Assembly: GCA_025963775.1 (NCBI GenBank)
Contig: JAOQAD010000040.1
Span: 186,001-250,000, forward strand
Length of the DNA: 64,000 nt
Direction: 5' to 3'
From: Bacteroidota bacterium
GTDB lineage: Bacteria; Bacteroidota; Bacteroidia; 2-12-FULL-35-15
Below the pieces are notes generated by a model. The model did no database searches and had not been told where the DNA came from. It saw only the letters and a list, made by a program, of their open reading frames with translations. The stretch's first letter is position 1, and every line of letters begins with the position of its first letter. Below are positions 53,816 through 63,234 of the stretch, one piece after another. The position numbers and the translations under genes were made by a program.

Positions 53816-53847
53816 TTTGTGATCCTTCTTCTCTTTTTGTACCTTTA
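53816..53847 (+). promoter_or_regulatory. Candidate promoter for the T9SS propeller gene
   Basis: TTTG (53816-53819), a 20-bp spacer and TACCTTTA (53840-53847, seven of eight matches) lie 24 bp before the ATG at 53871. Confidence 0.45.
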
Positions 53848-53870
53848 ATTCAACACAAAAAAACAGCCGG

Positions 53871-54932
53871 ATGAAACGAACCCTTATTGCCTGCCTGCTC
53901 CTGATCGCTGCTGCATTAAAAACAAATGCACAATCGCCAACCGATGCCTGGGGCAATCCTGCTTCAGACGCCTCAGCAGCACCCTTCCGCGAAGGTGCTT
54001 CCGTTTCATCTGCAGCAGCCCCGGTGATCCTTCATGTGATCCCAAGCCCTACTATGGGTACCTGCGAGATCGATTACGACGGACAAAACCTTTGGGTTAC
54101 GGGGTACGCAGACTTTGTTATTTTCAAGATCTCACCGGTAACAGGCGCTGTACTGAAAACCATTCCGAGCTCCATCATGCGCCCGTACGGACTTGCATTT
54201 GCAGCCGGCAACCTCTGGATCACAGATACCGATAATCATATCATTCAGCAGGTGGATACTGCCACCGGAAGTGTGATCTCCTCTTTCCCAACTCCCTGCG
54301 TTTCATCAAGCAGCTATCCTGCAGGATTGGCCTGGAATGGCAGCCACCTCTGGCACAACGACCCGATGGGCACAATGGGAAGTCCCAACGATTCCACTGT
54401 TAAGATCACAACAAGCGGGGCTGTAGTGGCAAGGCATCATGCTTTTGGCACGTACACCAGCGGGCTTGCCTGGGACGGATCATCACTCTGGTCGAGCAAT
54501 AACATCACGCAGGAAATCTACAAGATCAACCCGGGCACGTTCTCGGTAACAGATACCATCCAGGCGCCGGGCGGGCCTTACCCGAACGGGCTTGCCTTTG
54601 ACGGACAGTACCTCTGGGTGGCCAATAATTACACCGATTCCATCTATAAGATAAAAATAAAAGCGCAGGCACAGGCCGGTGTGGATGAGCTAAACGTTGG
54701 CTCCCTTCTTTCTGTTTATCCTTCTCCTGCGCACGATGTGCTCACGGTTGAATATTCCGGAACCAGGAAAGAAATTTATTATTTCATCAGCGACCAGCTC
54801 GGGCGCTGTGTGTTGAATGGAAGGCTCAACGCAGGCACAGGCACTATTGACATCAGCGGTTTCGCTTCCGGGATGTATTTCCTGAACACGGAAACAGCAG
54901 TCGGAAAACCTCTGAAATTTTTGAAAGAATAA
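53871..54932 (+). CDS. T9SS-secreted SBP/NHL-like propeller protein
   Basis: The 353-residue protein has a signal peptide (MKRTLIACLLLIAAALKTNAQ). Residues about 60-255 are a beta-propeller of repeated GLAFDGQYLWVANNYTD-type blades (also GLAFAAGNLWITDTDNH). The last 75 residues (LLSVYPSPAHDVLTVEYSG ... GMYFLNTETAVGK) are a T9SS sorting domain. Its role could be binding a surface ligand or polymer. It starts a run of three rightward genes with tight spacing (7 and 21 bp). Confidence 0.85.
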   Translation: MKRTLIACLLLIAAALKTNAQSPTDAWGNPASDASAAPFREGASVSSAAAPVILHVIPSPTMGTCEIDYDGQNLWVTGYADFVIFKISPVTGAVLKTIPSSIMRPYGLAFAAGNLWITDTDNHIIQQVDTATGSVISSFPTPCVSSSSYPAGLAWNGSHLWHNDPMGTMGSPNDSTVKITTSGAVVARHHAFGTYTSGLAWDGSSLWSSNNITQEIYKINPGTFSVTDTIQAPGGPYPNGLAFDGQYLWVANNYTDSIYKIKIKAQAQAGVDELNVGSLLSVYPSPAHDVLTVEYSGTRKEIYYFISDQLGRCVLNGRLNAGTGTIDISGFASGMYFLNTETAVGKPLKFLKE

Positions 54933-54939
54933 TTCCTTT

Positions 54940-56157
54940 ATGAAAAAGATCTTCATCCTTCTCGTCGTACTTAGCTCCATCATTTCCTGCAAACAGGACA
55001 AGGAAATTTCAACGGATGTTTTTACAAAAGTATACACGGATGACAATATCCTTACGCAGGCATTCAGTATTGATAACGCTGCAGATACTGTACTTAAAGG
55101 AAAATCAGGCACAAGGCTTTACATTTCTGCACACACATTTGTCGACAGCCTTGGCAAACCTGTTACTCAAAAAATAACGCTGGAGCTGAAAGAAGCGCTG
55201 ACAGTAAGCGACATGGTGCTCTGCAACCTCACCACCACTTCCGGAAACAAGCCACTTGAAAGCGGCGGCATGGTCTTCCTCAATGCAAAAGCGGAAGGGC
55301 ACAGTGTAAGGATCGCGGATAAGGCCGACATCAAAGTAAGCATTCCTGCAGATTCCGCGCGTTCCGGCATGCAGGTGTTTGAAGGCAAAAAAGACACGAT
55401 CGGCATCAGTTGGGAAAATCCAGTTCCGGTGCTCAACCAACAGATCGGTGAAAGAAGGGAAAAGGAAAAAAGAAAGCTGGAGCTGAAGCTGAAAGAGCTC
55501 AGGACAAACGTTACGTATTCTGTTGATGGATTTACTGATCCCTATGCTGCACCGCAGGAAGTCAGCAACAAGGTAAGTGAAATTGGCTGGAGCGGCAACG
55601 GACTGATCATCACAAAAGACAGCACATTCAAAGTCGGAAAATACACTGTTCATTTTTACGTGAACAAGAACCTGCAGAAATATCAGCAGGCCATCATCCC
55701 GGAAGATTACGACCCGGAAACCGATGAGCTGATCGGCTATAATACATTCAAAGAAGATGAGAAGACCAGCTATCTTTTTTCCCTTAAAAAACTGGGATGG
55801 GCCAATATCGACAGGTTCTTCTCCGACCCGCGCACAAAGGAGATCGAGCTGATCACCACGGTGGACAATCAAAGCGATTTCAAAACCATTTACATCTCCA
55901 TGGTGTTCAAAAACCAGAAAATGTATTTGCAGGGCTACCAGAAAAAAGATGGCACGTATTGCTTTTCACACGGCGATTTCGAAAAAACAATGTTGCCTGT
56001 AGGCGAAACGGTTTGCATCTTCGCAACAGCGTACAAGAACGACAAACCCTATTTTGCAATGAGATCGTTCACCATTTCGGAAAAGCAAACGATCGCATTA
56101 GCACTTCAGGAAACCACGGTGGAACAGCTGAAGCAAAAAGTAAGTACGGGAATTTAA
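54940..56157 (+). CDS. Hypothetical lipoprotein with beta-rich domain
   Basis: The 405-residue protein has a lipoprotein signal ending SIISCKQDKE (Cys about residue 17). LYISAHTFVDSLGKP, MVLCNLTTTSGNKPLESGGM and FLNAKAEGHSVRIA resemble the beta-sandwich start found in many Bacteroidota envelope proteins. A charged helix (about 168-185, RREKEKRKLELKLKELR) separates it from a second domain of about 200 residues. No enzyme motif is visible. Spacing of 7 bp to the T9SS gene and 21 bp to the aminotransferase suggests co-transcription. Confidence 0.78.
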   Translation: MKKIFILLVVLSSIISCKQDKEISTDVFTKVYTDDNILTQAFSIDNAADTVLKGKSGTRLYISAHTFVDSLGKPVTQKITLELKEALTVSDMVLCNLTTTSGNKPLESGGMVFLNAKAEGHSVRIADKADIKVSIPADSARSGMQVFEGKKDTIGISWENPVPVLNQQIGERREKEKRKLELKLKELRTNVTYSVDGFTDPYAAPQEVSNKVSEIGWSGNGLIITKDSTFKVGKYTVHFYVNKNLQKYQQAIIPEDYDPETDELIGYNTFKEDEKTSYLFSLKKLGWANIDRFFSDPRTKEIELITTVDNQSDFKTIYISMVFKNQKMYLQGYQKKDGTYCFSHGDFEKTMLPVGETVCIFATAYKNDKPYFAMRSFTISEKQTIALALQETTVEQLKQKVSTGI

Positions 56158-56178
56158 GGCCAAAACCAATATCCTCCA

Positions 56179-57288
56179 ATGGATTACAAACGAATGCCCA
56201 TCGAGATCGAATCTCCCGAGCAGCTGGGATATGAGAACGTGAAATACAACCTCACGGAAAGTTCCGTTAGTGATGTCATTTACAGCGATCTCCGCCTGCA
56301 CCTCAATGATCTTAAATTATGTTACGGGCATCATGTTGGCAAACCGGAGCTGAGAGCGCTGATCGCATCCGAGTTCAGCAACATCAGTGAAGAGCAGGTA
56401 TTGCTTACGGCAGGAGCTGCTTCCGCGTTGTTTATCGTTGCTACATCCCTGCTGGAAAAAGAAGACCATCTTATTGTTGTACGCCCGAATTATGCTTCCA
56501 ACATGGAAACTCCGCGTGCGATCGGCTGCGAGATCAGCTATTGCGAGCTTCTTTTTGAAAATAAATTTGAGATCGATGTGGAAGAGATCCGCGCACAGAT
56601 CAAACCAAATACAAAGCTCATCAGCATCACGCATCCCCACAACCCTACCGGCGCTGTAGTTTCAAAGGACACACTGCTTCAACTGGCAGAGCTTGCCGAA
56701 AAGCACAATTGCTTTTTACTGGCAGACGAAACCTACCGCGAACTGAACAGGCAGGAGATCTACCCTGCCGGCGCATCACTGCACAACCGGATCATTACGG
56801 TTTGCTCCCTTTCAAAAGCTTATGGCATGCCCGGGATCCGCATAGGCTGGCTCATTACACAAAATGCAGATCTATTTGAAAAATTCCTTGCAGCTAAAGA
56901 GCAGATCTTCGTTTGCAACCCGGTGATCGATGAAGAGATCGCTTTTCAGCATCTCAGCAAAAAAGAGGAGTATTTCAGCATGGCCGGGAAACACATCACT
57001 GAAAACTACAACAGCCTGCTGAACTGGATGAGCCGGGAAAGCCGCATGGAAATGATCGAACCGGCCGGCGGTGTTGTTTGCTTTCCAAGGATAAAGAACG
57101 GCGGCTCCATCGATATGAAAAAATTTTATGAGCTCCTGAATACAAAGTTCCAGACATTCGTAGGGCCGGGACATTGGTTTGAAATGCCTGCACATTACAT
57201 GCGCATTGGATTCGGATGGCCATCCAACAAAGAGCTGGAGCAGGGCCTGCAAAATATTTCCCTTTGTCTTGACCACTTTATCAAATAG
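56179..57288 (+). CDS. PLP-dependent class I/II aminotransferase
   Basis: The 369-residue enzyme has the fold type I aminotransferase layout. HPHNPTGAVVSKD binds the cofactor ring, ADETYRE holds the pyridine-nitrogen Asp, and SLSKAYGMPGIRIGW holds the lysine that forms the internal aldimine (K in SLSK). The arginine typical of carboxylate recognition near the C-terminus is in MRIGFGWPSN. Substrate unknown; it could be an aspartate or aromatic amino acid. It ends the run begun by the T9SS propeller gene and is followed by a shared terminator. Confidence 0.88.
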   Translation: MDYKRMPIEIESPEQLGYENVKYNLTESSVSDVIYSDLRLHLNDLKLCYGHHVGKPELRALIASEFSNISEEQVLLTAGAASALFIVATSLLEKEDHLIVVRPNYASNMETPRAIGCEISYCELLFENKFEIDVEEIRAQIKPNTKLISITHPHNPTGAVVSKDTLLQLAELAEKHNCFLLADETYRELNRQEIYPAGASLHNRIITVCSLSKAYGMPGIRIGWLITQNADLFEKFLAAKEQIFVCNPVIDEEIAFQHLSKKEEYFSMAGKHITENYNSLLNWMSRESRMEMIEPAGGVVCFPRIKNGGSIDMKKFYELLNTKFQTFVGPGHWFEMPAHYMRIGFGWPSNKELEQGLQNISLCLDHFIK

Positions 57289-57298
57289 ATCATAAAAC

Positions 57299-57340
57299 AA
57301 AAACAGGCGGTGATCATTGAAGACCACCGCCTGTTTTTAT
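57299..57340. terminator. Bidirectional terminator between the aminotransferase and clpX
   Basis: AAACAGGCGGTG and CACCGCCTGTTT pair around a loop of about 12 bases, with A and T runs outside. The two flanking genes converge on it. Confidence 0.88.
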
Positions 57341-57357
57341 AATTACCCATTTATTTC

Positions 57358-58608
57358 CTAAGCTACTTTCAGCTTGTTCAATGTTGATTTTTTCAGTTTA
57401 TCTTTCGCGTAGCGCAGCGTTACATTCACGGCTTTCACGCCTTCTTCCGAAGGTGTTTCAAACATCAGGTCGGTCATGATCGCTTCACAGATGGAACGCA
57501 ACCCTCGTGCCCCAAGCTTGAACTCCAGCGCTTTTTCCACGATAAGGTCAAGCACACCTTTTTCAAAAGTGATCTTTACGCCATCCATTTCGAACAGGTA
57601 GGTGTATTGCTTGATGAGCGCATTTTTCGGCTCGCTCAGGATCCTGCGCAGCGTGTCGGCATCCAGTGGGTTCAAATAGGTAAGCACCGGCAAACGCCCG
57701 ATCAGCTCGGGGATCAGCCCGAATGATTTGATATCCTGCGGTGAAATATACTGGAGCAAATTTTCCTTGTCCACCACTTCCTCTTCCTTGTTCACGCTGT
57801 AGCCGATGGCCTGCGTGTTCAGCCTGTTGCCGATATGGCGGGAAATGCCGTCAAAAGCGCCTCCGCAAATGAACAGAATGTTCTTGGTGTTCACCTGCAC
57901 TAATTTCTGCTCCGGGTGCTTCCTTCCTCCCTGCGGCGGAACGCCAACAACAGAACCTTCCAGCAGCTTCAGCAAGCCTTGCTGTACGCCTTCTCCCGAC
58001 ACATCGCGTGTGATCGAAGGATTGTCACTCTTGCGTGCTATTTTATCGATCTCGTCAATAAAAACAATTCCTCTTTCTGCAGCAGTAACATCATATTCTG
58101 CCGCCTGCAGCAGCCTTGCCAGGATGCTTTCCACATCCTCGCCCACATAGCCTGCCTCTGTAAGCACCGTTGCATCAGCAATGCAGAAGGGAACATTCAG
58201 AATTTTTGCAATGGTCCTTGCCAATAATGTTTTTCCCGTACCTGTTTCCCCCACCATGATCACGTTCGATTTCTCGATCTCGATCTCATCCTTTGCAGGT
58301 GTCTTTGCAGAATTCTGCATCAGGCGTTTGTAATGATTGTACACGGCCACGGAGATCGTTTTTTTCGCGTCGTCCTGACCGATGATGTATTCATCCAAAT
58401 GTTTTTTGATCTCGATCGGCTTCAGCAGATGGATCCCGCTGAACACGGAATTATTGCTGCGCTGGCTGACCTCATCGCGCACAATGGTTTGTGCCTGTGC
58501 CACGCAATGATTGCAGATATGCCCGGTGATGCCTGCGATGAGGATCTCCGAATCTTTTTTTGTACGCCCGCAGAACGAGCATTTTATTTCTTTTTCTTCT
58601 TTTGCCAT
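57358..58608 (-). CDS. clpX: ATP-dependent Clp protease ATP-binding subunit ClpX
   Basis: The AAA+ unfoldase feeds substrates to ClpP. The 416-residue length is typical. The N-terminal zinc domain has [10 protein letters not shown] ... CNHC (four cysteines). Walker A is [11 protein letters not shown], Walker [13 protein letters not shown], and the [18 protein letters not shown] pore-region and [13 protein letters not shown] segments are conserved. It is last in the tig-clpP-clpX run on the minus strand, about 160 bp after clpP, so it may also have its own promoter. Confidence 0.97.
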   Translation of the reverse strand: MAKEEKEIKCSFCGRTKKDSEILIAGITGHICNHCVAQAQTIVRDEVSQRSNNSVFSGIHLLKPIEIKKHLDEYIIGQDDAKKTISVAVYNHYKRLMQNSAKTPAKDEIEIEKSNVIMVGETGTGKTLLARTIAKILNVPFCIADATVLTEAGYVGEDVESILARLLQAAEYDVTAAERGIVFIDEIDKIARKSDNPSITRDVSGEGVQQGLLKLLEGSVVGVPPQGGRKHPEQKLVQVNTKNILFICGGAFDGISRHIGNRLNTQAIGYSVNKEEEVVDKENLLQYISPQDIKSFGLIPELIGRLPVLTYLNPLDADTLRRILSEPKNALIKQYTYLFEMDGVKITFEKGVLDLIVEKALEFKLGARGLRSICEAIMTDLMFETPSEEGVKAVNVTLRYAKDKLKKSTLNKLKVA

Positions 58609-58771
58609 TGTATCAGTATGCAGCTGGCAATTTGATCAGTTAGCAAAGCCAACTGCTAAATTTAACTGCATCTCCTTTATTATAATTTACTAAATCTTTA
58701 TTCCAGTTATTAAAAATGAAATGGTTAACAGCAATGCCATTAACCATTCCAAAATTTCAAAGAATCCGGCC

Positions 58772-59446
58772 CTATTTGGTCCTTAACAGGATCTCATCCA
58801 CCATTCCGTAAGCTTTCGCTTCTTCAGATGTCATCCAGTAGTCACGGTCGCTGTCAGCCCATACTTTTTCGTAGGTCTGGCCGCTGTGCTGCGCGATGAT
58901 ATCATACAATTCCTTTTTCAGTTTCTGGATCTCGCGTGCTGTGATCTCGATGTCGGAAGCTTGTCCTTCAGCACCGCCCAAAGGCTGGTGGATCATTACA
59001 CGGGCATGCTTCAGTGCAGCGCGTTTTCCTATTGCACCTGCACACATCAGCACTGCACCCATCGATGCAGCCATACCTGTACAGATAGTAGCCACATCCG
59101 GTGCGATGTATTGCATGGTGTCGTAAATTCCCAAACCTGCATACACCGATCCGCCCGGTGAATTCAGGTAGATCTGGATGTCTTTCTTCGCGTCAACCGA
59201 CTGTAAGAATAACAGCTGGGCCTGGATAATGTTCGCCACCTGGTCGTCGATCCCTGTTCCCAGGAAAATGATGCGGTCCATCATCAAACGTGAAAATACA
59301 TCCATCTGCGCTACATTTAACTGGCGCTCCTCGATGATGTACGGTGTTACGTTTGAGATATTGTGTTTTGTATAGGAATCAAATGTGTTTCCACTGATGC
59401 CTTTGTGCTTTACAGCGTATTTCCTGAATTCGTTGTTATCGAACAT
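58772..59446 (-). CDS. clpP: ATP-dependent Clp protease proteolytic subunit ClpP
   Basis: The serine protease is 224 residues. The nucleophile Ser is in TGMAASMGAVL, the catalytic His in ARVMIHQPLGG, and the Asp in the following DRDYWMT region. YLNSPGGSVYAGLGIYD and ARLMMDRIIFLGTGIDD-type segments match the family. A TTTG-N18-TAATTTTA promoter candidate lies at 59484-59513, in the gap to tig. It works with the adjacent ClpX, and the order tig-clpP-clpX is conserved in many bacteria. Confidence 0.97.
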   Translation of the reverse strand: MFDNNEFRKYAVKHKGISGNTFDSYTKHNISNVTPYIIEERQLNVAQMDVFSRLMMDRIIFLGTGIDDQVANIIQAQLLFLQSVDAKKDIQIYLNSPGGSVYAGLGIYDTMQYIAPDVATICTGMAASMGAVLMCAGAIGKRAALKHARVMIHQPLGGAEGQASDIEITAREIQKLKKELYDIIAQHSGQTYEKVWADSDRDYWMTSEEAKAYGMVDEILLRTK

Positions 59447-59483
59447 ACCTTTTTCGTTTTAAGTGAACAATTTAGTTGGTTGT

Positions 59484-59513
59484 TAAAATTACAAACAAAA
59501 ACCAAACCTCAAA
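59484..59513 (-). promoter_or_regulatory. Candidate clpP promoter (TTTG-N18-TAATTTTA)
   Basis: Minus strand: TTTG (59510-59513), an 18-bp spacer and TAATTTTA (59484-59491, seven of eight) lie 37 bp before the clpP ATG. Heat-shock boxes such as a CIRCE element are not seen. Confidence 0.5.
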
Positions 59514-59524
59514 ATTTATATTGA

Positions 59525-60871
59525 CTATTTGGCAGTGTTAAAGAATTCCTCGTAAGCAACCTCTTTGTTCTCCAGTGTAAATTTGGTTTTGAAGAGTGTC
59601 ATTACTTTTTGTCCGTATACCTGCTCATAGATCTTTTTTGCTTCCTCTTCATTCCCCAACACACGCTTTGCAGTGTTTTCGAGGTCTTCATCGCTCATCG
59701 GCATTTGCTGCATTTTTCCGAACTGTGCAAGGATGAGTTGTTTGGTGTGATCCATCACTTCTTCGTTGCTAACGTTGAGGTTGTTGTCCTTGATGATCCT
59801 GTTCTCGATCAGCTGCCATTTCAGGCCTTTTGCATACCCGTCGAACTCTGTTTCCACCTGCTCAGGGCTTACCGGCTTTTCGTTCACTGCCACTATCCAG
59901 CGCTTCAGGAAGTCGCTTGGCAGGTTGAAGTTTACTTTGTTCATCAGGTGATCCACCACATCGTTGTAAAATTTACGCTCGCTGTCATTCACGAACATTC
60001 CTTTTAATTCTTCGCGGATCCTGTCCCTGAACTCTTCTTCGGTGGTGATCGTTCCCGGGCCGTAGATCTTGTCGAACAGCTCCTGGTTGATCTCAGAAGC
60101 AGCTAAACGGCTGATGCCTTTTACAGTGAACTGTAATTTTGCGTTGAATGTTTCTGCAGCAGCTTTTTCAATTCCCAGCATGGCAGCAAGGTCGGTAGCA
60201 TTGGCAGTAATGCTTTGTGCATCCACCACTGTTTTATCGCCCACCTTTAAGCCGATGAATGCTTTTTTCGCCTCATCCTTCACCCTGTCCAGGAACACGG
60301 AAGATGTTTTGAAAACACCGCCCGGCAGGATCTCGCCGTTTGCATCCAGTTCCACGAAATCACCGTTCAGAAGGTCGCCTTCCCCGGCAACTTCCACCTG
60401 CTCCACTTTTCCGTAACGCTTCGCGATATCGCTCACATATTTGTTCACCAGTTCCTCATCAATCTTTACGGTCTGGTAAGTGAATTTATCTTTCGGGGAA
60501 AGCTCCACCTCGAACTTCGGCGCAAGCCCCATTTCGTACATAAATTCGAATTCCTTCTGGTTGTCCCAGTCGATCACAGTTTTGTCATCCGCTTTTGGCA
60601 AAGGATTTCCGAGGATCTCGATCTTGTTGTCGTTGATGTATTTGTATAACGAATCGGATAAAAGCTTGTTGATCTCATCCACCATCACTGATTTTCCGTA
60701 CATTTTTTTGATCACGCCTGTAGGCACTTTACCCGGACGGAAGCCCGGAATTGCAGCCTTTTTCTGGTAGTTTTTCAGGGCGCCTTCCACTTTCGGAAGA
60801 TAGTCCTCTGCAACCACTTTCACTTTTAAAACCGCGTTCAATTCGTCAATATTTTCCTGCGTAATGTTCAT
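59525..60871 (-). CDS. tig: Trigger factor (ribosome-associated chaperone, peptidyl-prolyl isomerase)
   Basis: The 448-residue chaperone meets nascent chains at the ribosome exit. The ribosome-binding N-terminal domain contains GFRPGKVPTGVIKKMYG, the trigger-factor signature (about residues 42-58). The central isomerase-like domain and the helical C-terminal domain (DHLMNKVNFNLPSDFLKR, QLILAQFGKMQQMPMS) follow. It leads the clpP-clpX run. TACTTTTG on its strand at 60926-60933 fits a -7 box, 54 bp before the ATG. Confidence 0.95.
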   Translation of the reverse strand: MNITQENIDELNAVLKVKVVAEDYLPKVEGALKNYQKKAAIPGFRPGKVPTGVIKKMYGKSVMVDEINKLLSDSLYKYINDNKIEILGNPLPKADDKTVIDWDNQKEFEFMYEMGLAPKFEVELSPKDKFTYQTVKIDEELVNKYVSDIAKRYGKVEQVEVAGEGDLLNGDFVELDANGEILPGGVFKTSSVFLDRVKDEAKKAFIGLKVGDKTVVDAQSITANATDLAAMLGIEKAAAETFNAKLQFTVKGISRLAASEINQELFDKIYGPGTITTEEEFRDRIREELKGMFVNDSERKFYNDVVDHLMNKVNFNLPSDFLKRWIVAVNEKPVSPEQVETEFDGYAKGLKWQLIENRIIKDNNLNVSNEEVMDHTKQLILAQFGKMQQMPMSDEDLENTAKRVLGNEEEAKKIYEQVYGQKVMTLFKTKFTLENKEVAYEEFFNTAK

Positions 60872-60925
60872 TTTTCAAAATTATTTAATGGATACCTATT
60901 GTTTCTCCTCATTTTTAAAGGGACA

Positions 60926-60933
60926 CAAAAGTA
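60926..60933 (-). promoter_or_regulatory. Candidate -7 box (TACTTTTG) for tig
   Basis: The minus-strand TACTTTTG is an exact TAnnTTTG match, 54 bp before the ATG at 60871. The -33 box is not clear. Confidence 0.45.
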
Positions 60934-60989
60934 CGAAATTTTCTCCAAAAAACAGGGATATTTCTGTAAAAACAGACTGAAAACGGGCA

Positions 60990-62438
60990 TTACTGCTTTA
61001 CGAAGCTGAGCCTGCGGATCCCGTTCTTCCCGGCTGCCTCAAGACTGTATACGGCAGGTGGAAGCATGCCAATGGCGATCTGCGGATCTGAGGCTGCAGC
61101 GGTGAACACCAGCATGCCGAGAGGATTATAGATGCGGATCAGCTCATCGCCCGGCTCCAGCCCTTTTACTGTAATGGATCCGGAGGCAGGATTAGGGTAA
61201 ACGCTTAGCGGGTTGCTTTTTTTGTTGATCCCGGCAACAGAAGCAGCCAGGCTCATGTTATATTTCCCCACAAATACGCCGAAAAAGGATTCATCCTCGA
61301 GTATATAATAGCTGTTCGTATCTATTGCCTGCATGTCGATATCAGCGCCATCGGTGCCGGTTGAATCAACGTGCTGCTTTTCAATTGCCAGTACGGGCGA
61401 CAGTGTTCCCAGCTTTCTCCAGAAGTTATTGGGCATTCCGGAATTATTCCATTCTATAATGGAAAAGTACACCTTTCCGTTCAGCGTACTGTAGCCGATG
61501 TTGCTTCCCGGCCAGCCAATGTTCGTTTGCACGCAGGCCGGGTCCCACCTGTATATCTCACCTGCGTAATCATGATGCGAAGCCTGGTTCTTCATATAGG
61601 CATTGTCGTTGATCACGCTCAGCTTGTAGGGATGAAAAAAGCTTAGCCCGGTGTAGCCGAAATAGGCATCCGACTGGATCTGCCGCGCGCTGTTCATGTA
61701 CGTAATGTATTGCCCGGTACCGCTGCTGAATGTGTAAGGGCCATTGAAATCAACAAAGCCGAACTGCATGTTGAGCACCATGAAGTAATTGCCGGATGTG
61801 GTTTCCGCGATCTCATCAATGGCAGAGCTTCCGGATGTCATCACTCCCTTATCGGCCCAGATCACATTCTGGCTTGCATCCGTTTTGACAAGAAAGCAGG
61901 TTTGCAGTGTATCGCCGTTAATGGCATATCCGTTCATGCTGAAGGTGCCGGAAGAGGCGCCGCCTATGAGGTAATCCCCGCTGCTGGTTATGAACAGGTC
62001 GTTTGCAAATGTAACCGTGGGACTTCCGTAAACAGACGAGCTCAGCACAGCGCCGGAAGGGGATAATTTTACCAGGAAGAAGCTCTGGCTCCCAACAGGA
62101 ATAAGTGCCTGTCCCTGTATGGCACATGCGGATGTAATGTTGCCGAGCAGCAGTACATTGTCAGCAGCATCAACCCTTACGGCAGTTACCATTGCGTCGC
62201 CGGATATGGAGGCCGACCAAAGAATGGCACCTGTCACATCGAGCTTATCCATGGAAAAGCCGCCGATACTTGAAGTATTTACATGCCGGTAGGCATACAC
62301 GCGATTGGAATGGTCCATCACGATCCCCTGATCAACTCCGGCTGTAACGAGCGTTCTCCATTCCCAGCCCTGTGAATAGGATAAATTAACAAATAAGCCT
62401 GATAGCAATATGCAGATGGCAACGTATGTATTTTTCAT
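60990..62438 (-). CDS. T9SS-secreted SBBP-like repeat protein
   Basis: The 482-residue protein has a signal peptide (MKNTYVAICILLSGLF ... SYSQG). The mature part, to about residue 400, is beta-rich with propeller-like repeats (VDAADNVLLLGNITS, LVKTDASQNVIWADKG), as in SBBP-type Bacteroidota proteins. The last 75 residues (PLSVYPNPASGSITVKG ... AVYSLEAAGKNGIRRLSFV) are a T9SS sorting domain. No enzyme signature. It follows the truncated haemoglobin gene by 67 bp on the same strand. Function unknown. Confidence 0.82.
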   Translation of the reverse strand: MKNTYVAICILLSGLFVNLSYSQGWEWRTLVTAGVDQGIVMDHSNRVYAYRHVNTSSIGGFSMDKLDVTGAILWSASISGDAMVTAVRVDAADNVLLLGNITSACAIQGQALIPVGSQSFFLVKLSPSGAVLSSSVYGSPTVTFANDLFITSSGDYLIGGASSGTFSMNGYAINGDTLQTCFLVKTDASQNVIWADKGVMTSGSSAIDEIAETTSGNYFMVLNMQFGFVDFNGPYTFSSGTGQYITYMNSARQIQSDAYFGYTGLSFFHPYKLSVINDNAYMKNQASHHDYAGEIYRWDPACVQTNIGWPGSNIGYSTLNGKVYFSIIEWNNSGMPNNFWRKLGTLSPVLAIEKQHVDSTGTDGADIDMQAIDTNSYYILEDESFFGVFVGKYNMSLAASVAGINKKSNPLSVYPNPASGSITVKGLEPGDELIRIYNPLGMLVFTAAASDPQIAIGMLPPAVYSLEAAGKNGIRRLSFVKQ

Positions 62439-62505
62439 GGTCTCTTTTTATAATGATGTAAAAAAGAGATGCCAGCACATCCGGGGAGCCCGGGAGGAGA
62501 ACGTA

Positions 62506-62877
62506 CTACAGTTTACGCATGTTCTCAATTTTAGTCTGAAAGATCGCCGCGATCTTTGCTGCCCTTGATTTTGCTTCTCCGGCTTTGGCGCCTTCAAATA
62601 ATTCATCCACGGTTTCCCCGAAAAGCGCCAGCCAGCGGTCGAAATGCTCCTTATCAACCGGCAGATCCGCATGATGCGCAAAGGGATTCCCATGATACGT
62701 TACTTTATCCAGCAAAAGTGATTCCCAGAAGCTGTACATTTTTTCGAGGTGAAGCGGCCAGTTATCTTTTATCCTGCTATTGAAGATCCCGGCAAGCAAG
62801 CCGTCTTCCCGCACTTTCAGATAAAAGGCATCCACCAGCTGCTTTATGTCATCTTTATTTAAAATTTCTTTTGTCAT
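62506..62877 (-). CDS. Group III truncated haemoglobin
   Basis: The 123-residue globin binds haem and oxygen or nitric oxide. DIKQLVDAFYLKVREDGLLAG starts the A-B helices, LHLEKMYSFWESLLL the E helix region, YHGNPFAHHADLPVDKEHFDRWL contains the proximal His in EHFDRWL, and the C-terminal helix ends KIENMRKL. The short length and the missing glycine motifs of groups I/II point to group III. A role in oxygen or nitric-oxide handling is inferred from the family. Confidence 0.9.
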   Translation of the reverse strand: MTKEILNKDDIKQLVDAFYLKVREDGLLAGIFNSRIKDNWPLHLEKMYSFWESLLLDKVTYHGNPFAHHADLPVDKEHFDRWLALFGETVDELFEGAKAGEAKSRAAKIAAIFQTKIENMRKL

Positions 62878-63032
62878 AGGATCAGAAACAATTCATCAGG
62901 ATAAAAATTGAATTCACTAAAATATTGAGATAAAGTGATGCCAGCACACTTTGGTATTTGCCTGGCAATGACATGGCATTGGATCACACAGAGCGGTTAA
63001 AATAGAGTTAAAGCAGTTTGTCCTAAACGACA

Positions 63033-63056
63033 AAACCATCGTATTTACGATGGTTT
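63033..63056 (-). terminator. Hairpin downstream of tRNA-Leu
   Basis: AAACCATCGTA and TACGATGGTTT form a perfect 11-bp stem with a 2-base gap. The T run is short, so it could be a processing hairpin rather than a full terminator. Confidence 0.5.
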
Positions 63057-63070
63057 CGAAGTATTAACTG

Positions 63071-63152
63071 TGCCCACGAGGAGACTCGAACTCCTAAGTC
63101 TAATGACAACGGCTTCTGAGACCGCAACGTTTACCAGTTTCGCCACGTGGGC
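63071..63152 (-). tRNA. tRNA-Leu (anticodon CAG)
   Basis: Read on the minus strand, the acceptor arms are GCCCACG and CGTGGGC with discriminator A. The D-arm region (GGCGAAACTGGTAAACG) is followed by the anticodon arm GCGGT-CTCAGAA-GCCGT, whose loop gives CAG. A long variable arm follows, then the T arm GGAGTTCGAGTCTCC. The length (82) and the long variable arm fit leucine. The CCA end is not encoded. Confidence 0.93.
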
Positions 63153-63165
63153 GGGTATTATGGCA

Positions 63166-63199
63166 CAAAGATATTAATTCTTTCAGTATTTCTATCAAA
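63166..63199 (-). promoter_or_regulatory. Promoter of tRNA-Leu
   Basis: Minus strand: TTTG (63196-63199), a 22-bp spacer and TATCTTTG (63166-63173), which matches TAnnTTTG exactly, 13 bp before the tRNA 5' end. Confidence 0.55.
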
Positions 63200-63234
63200 A
63201 AATAAGCTTTTCTGTTTTGTGCTGAAAACCATTC

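Noticed and set aside
54940..56157. Enzyme function for the lipoprotein
   Set aside because: No catalytic motif is visible. Only a general beta-sandwich resemblance supports any assignment.
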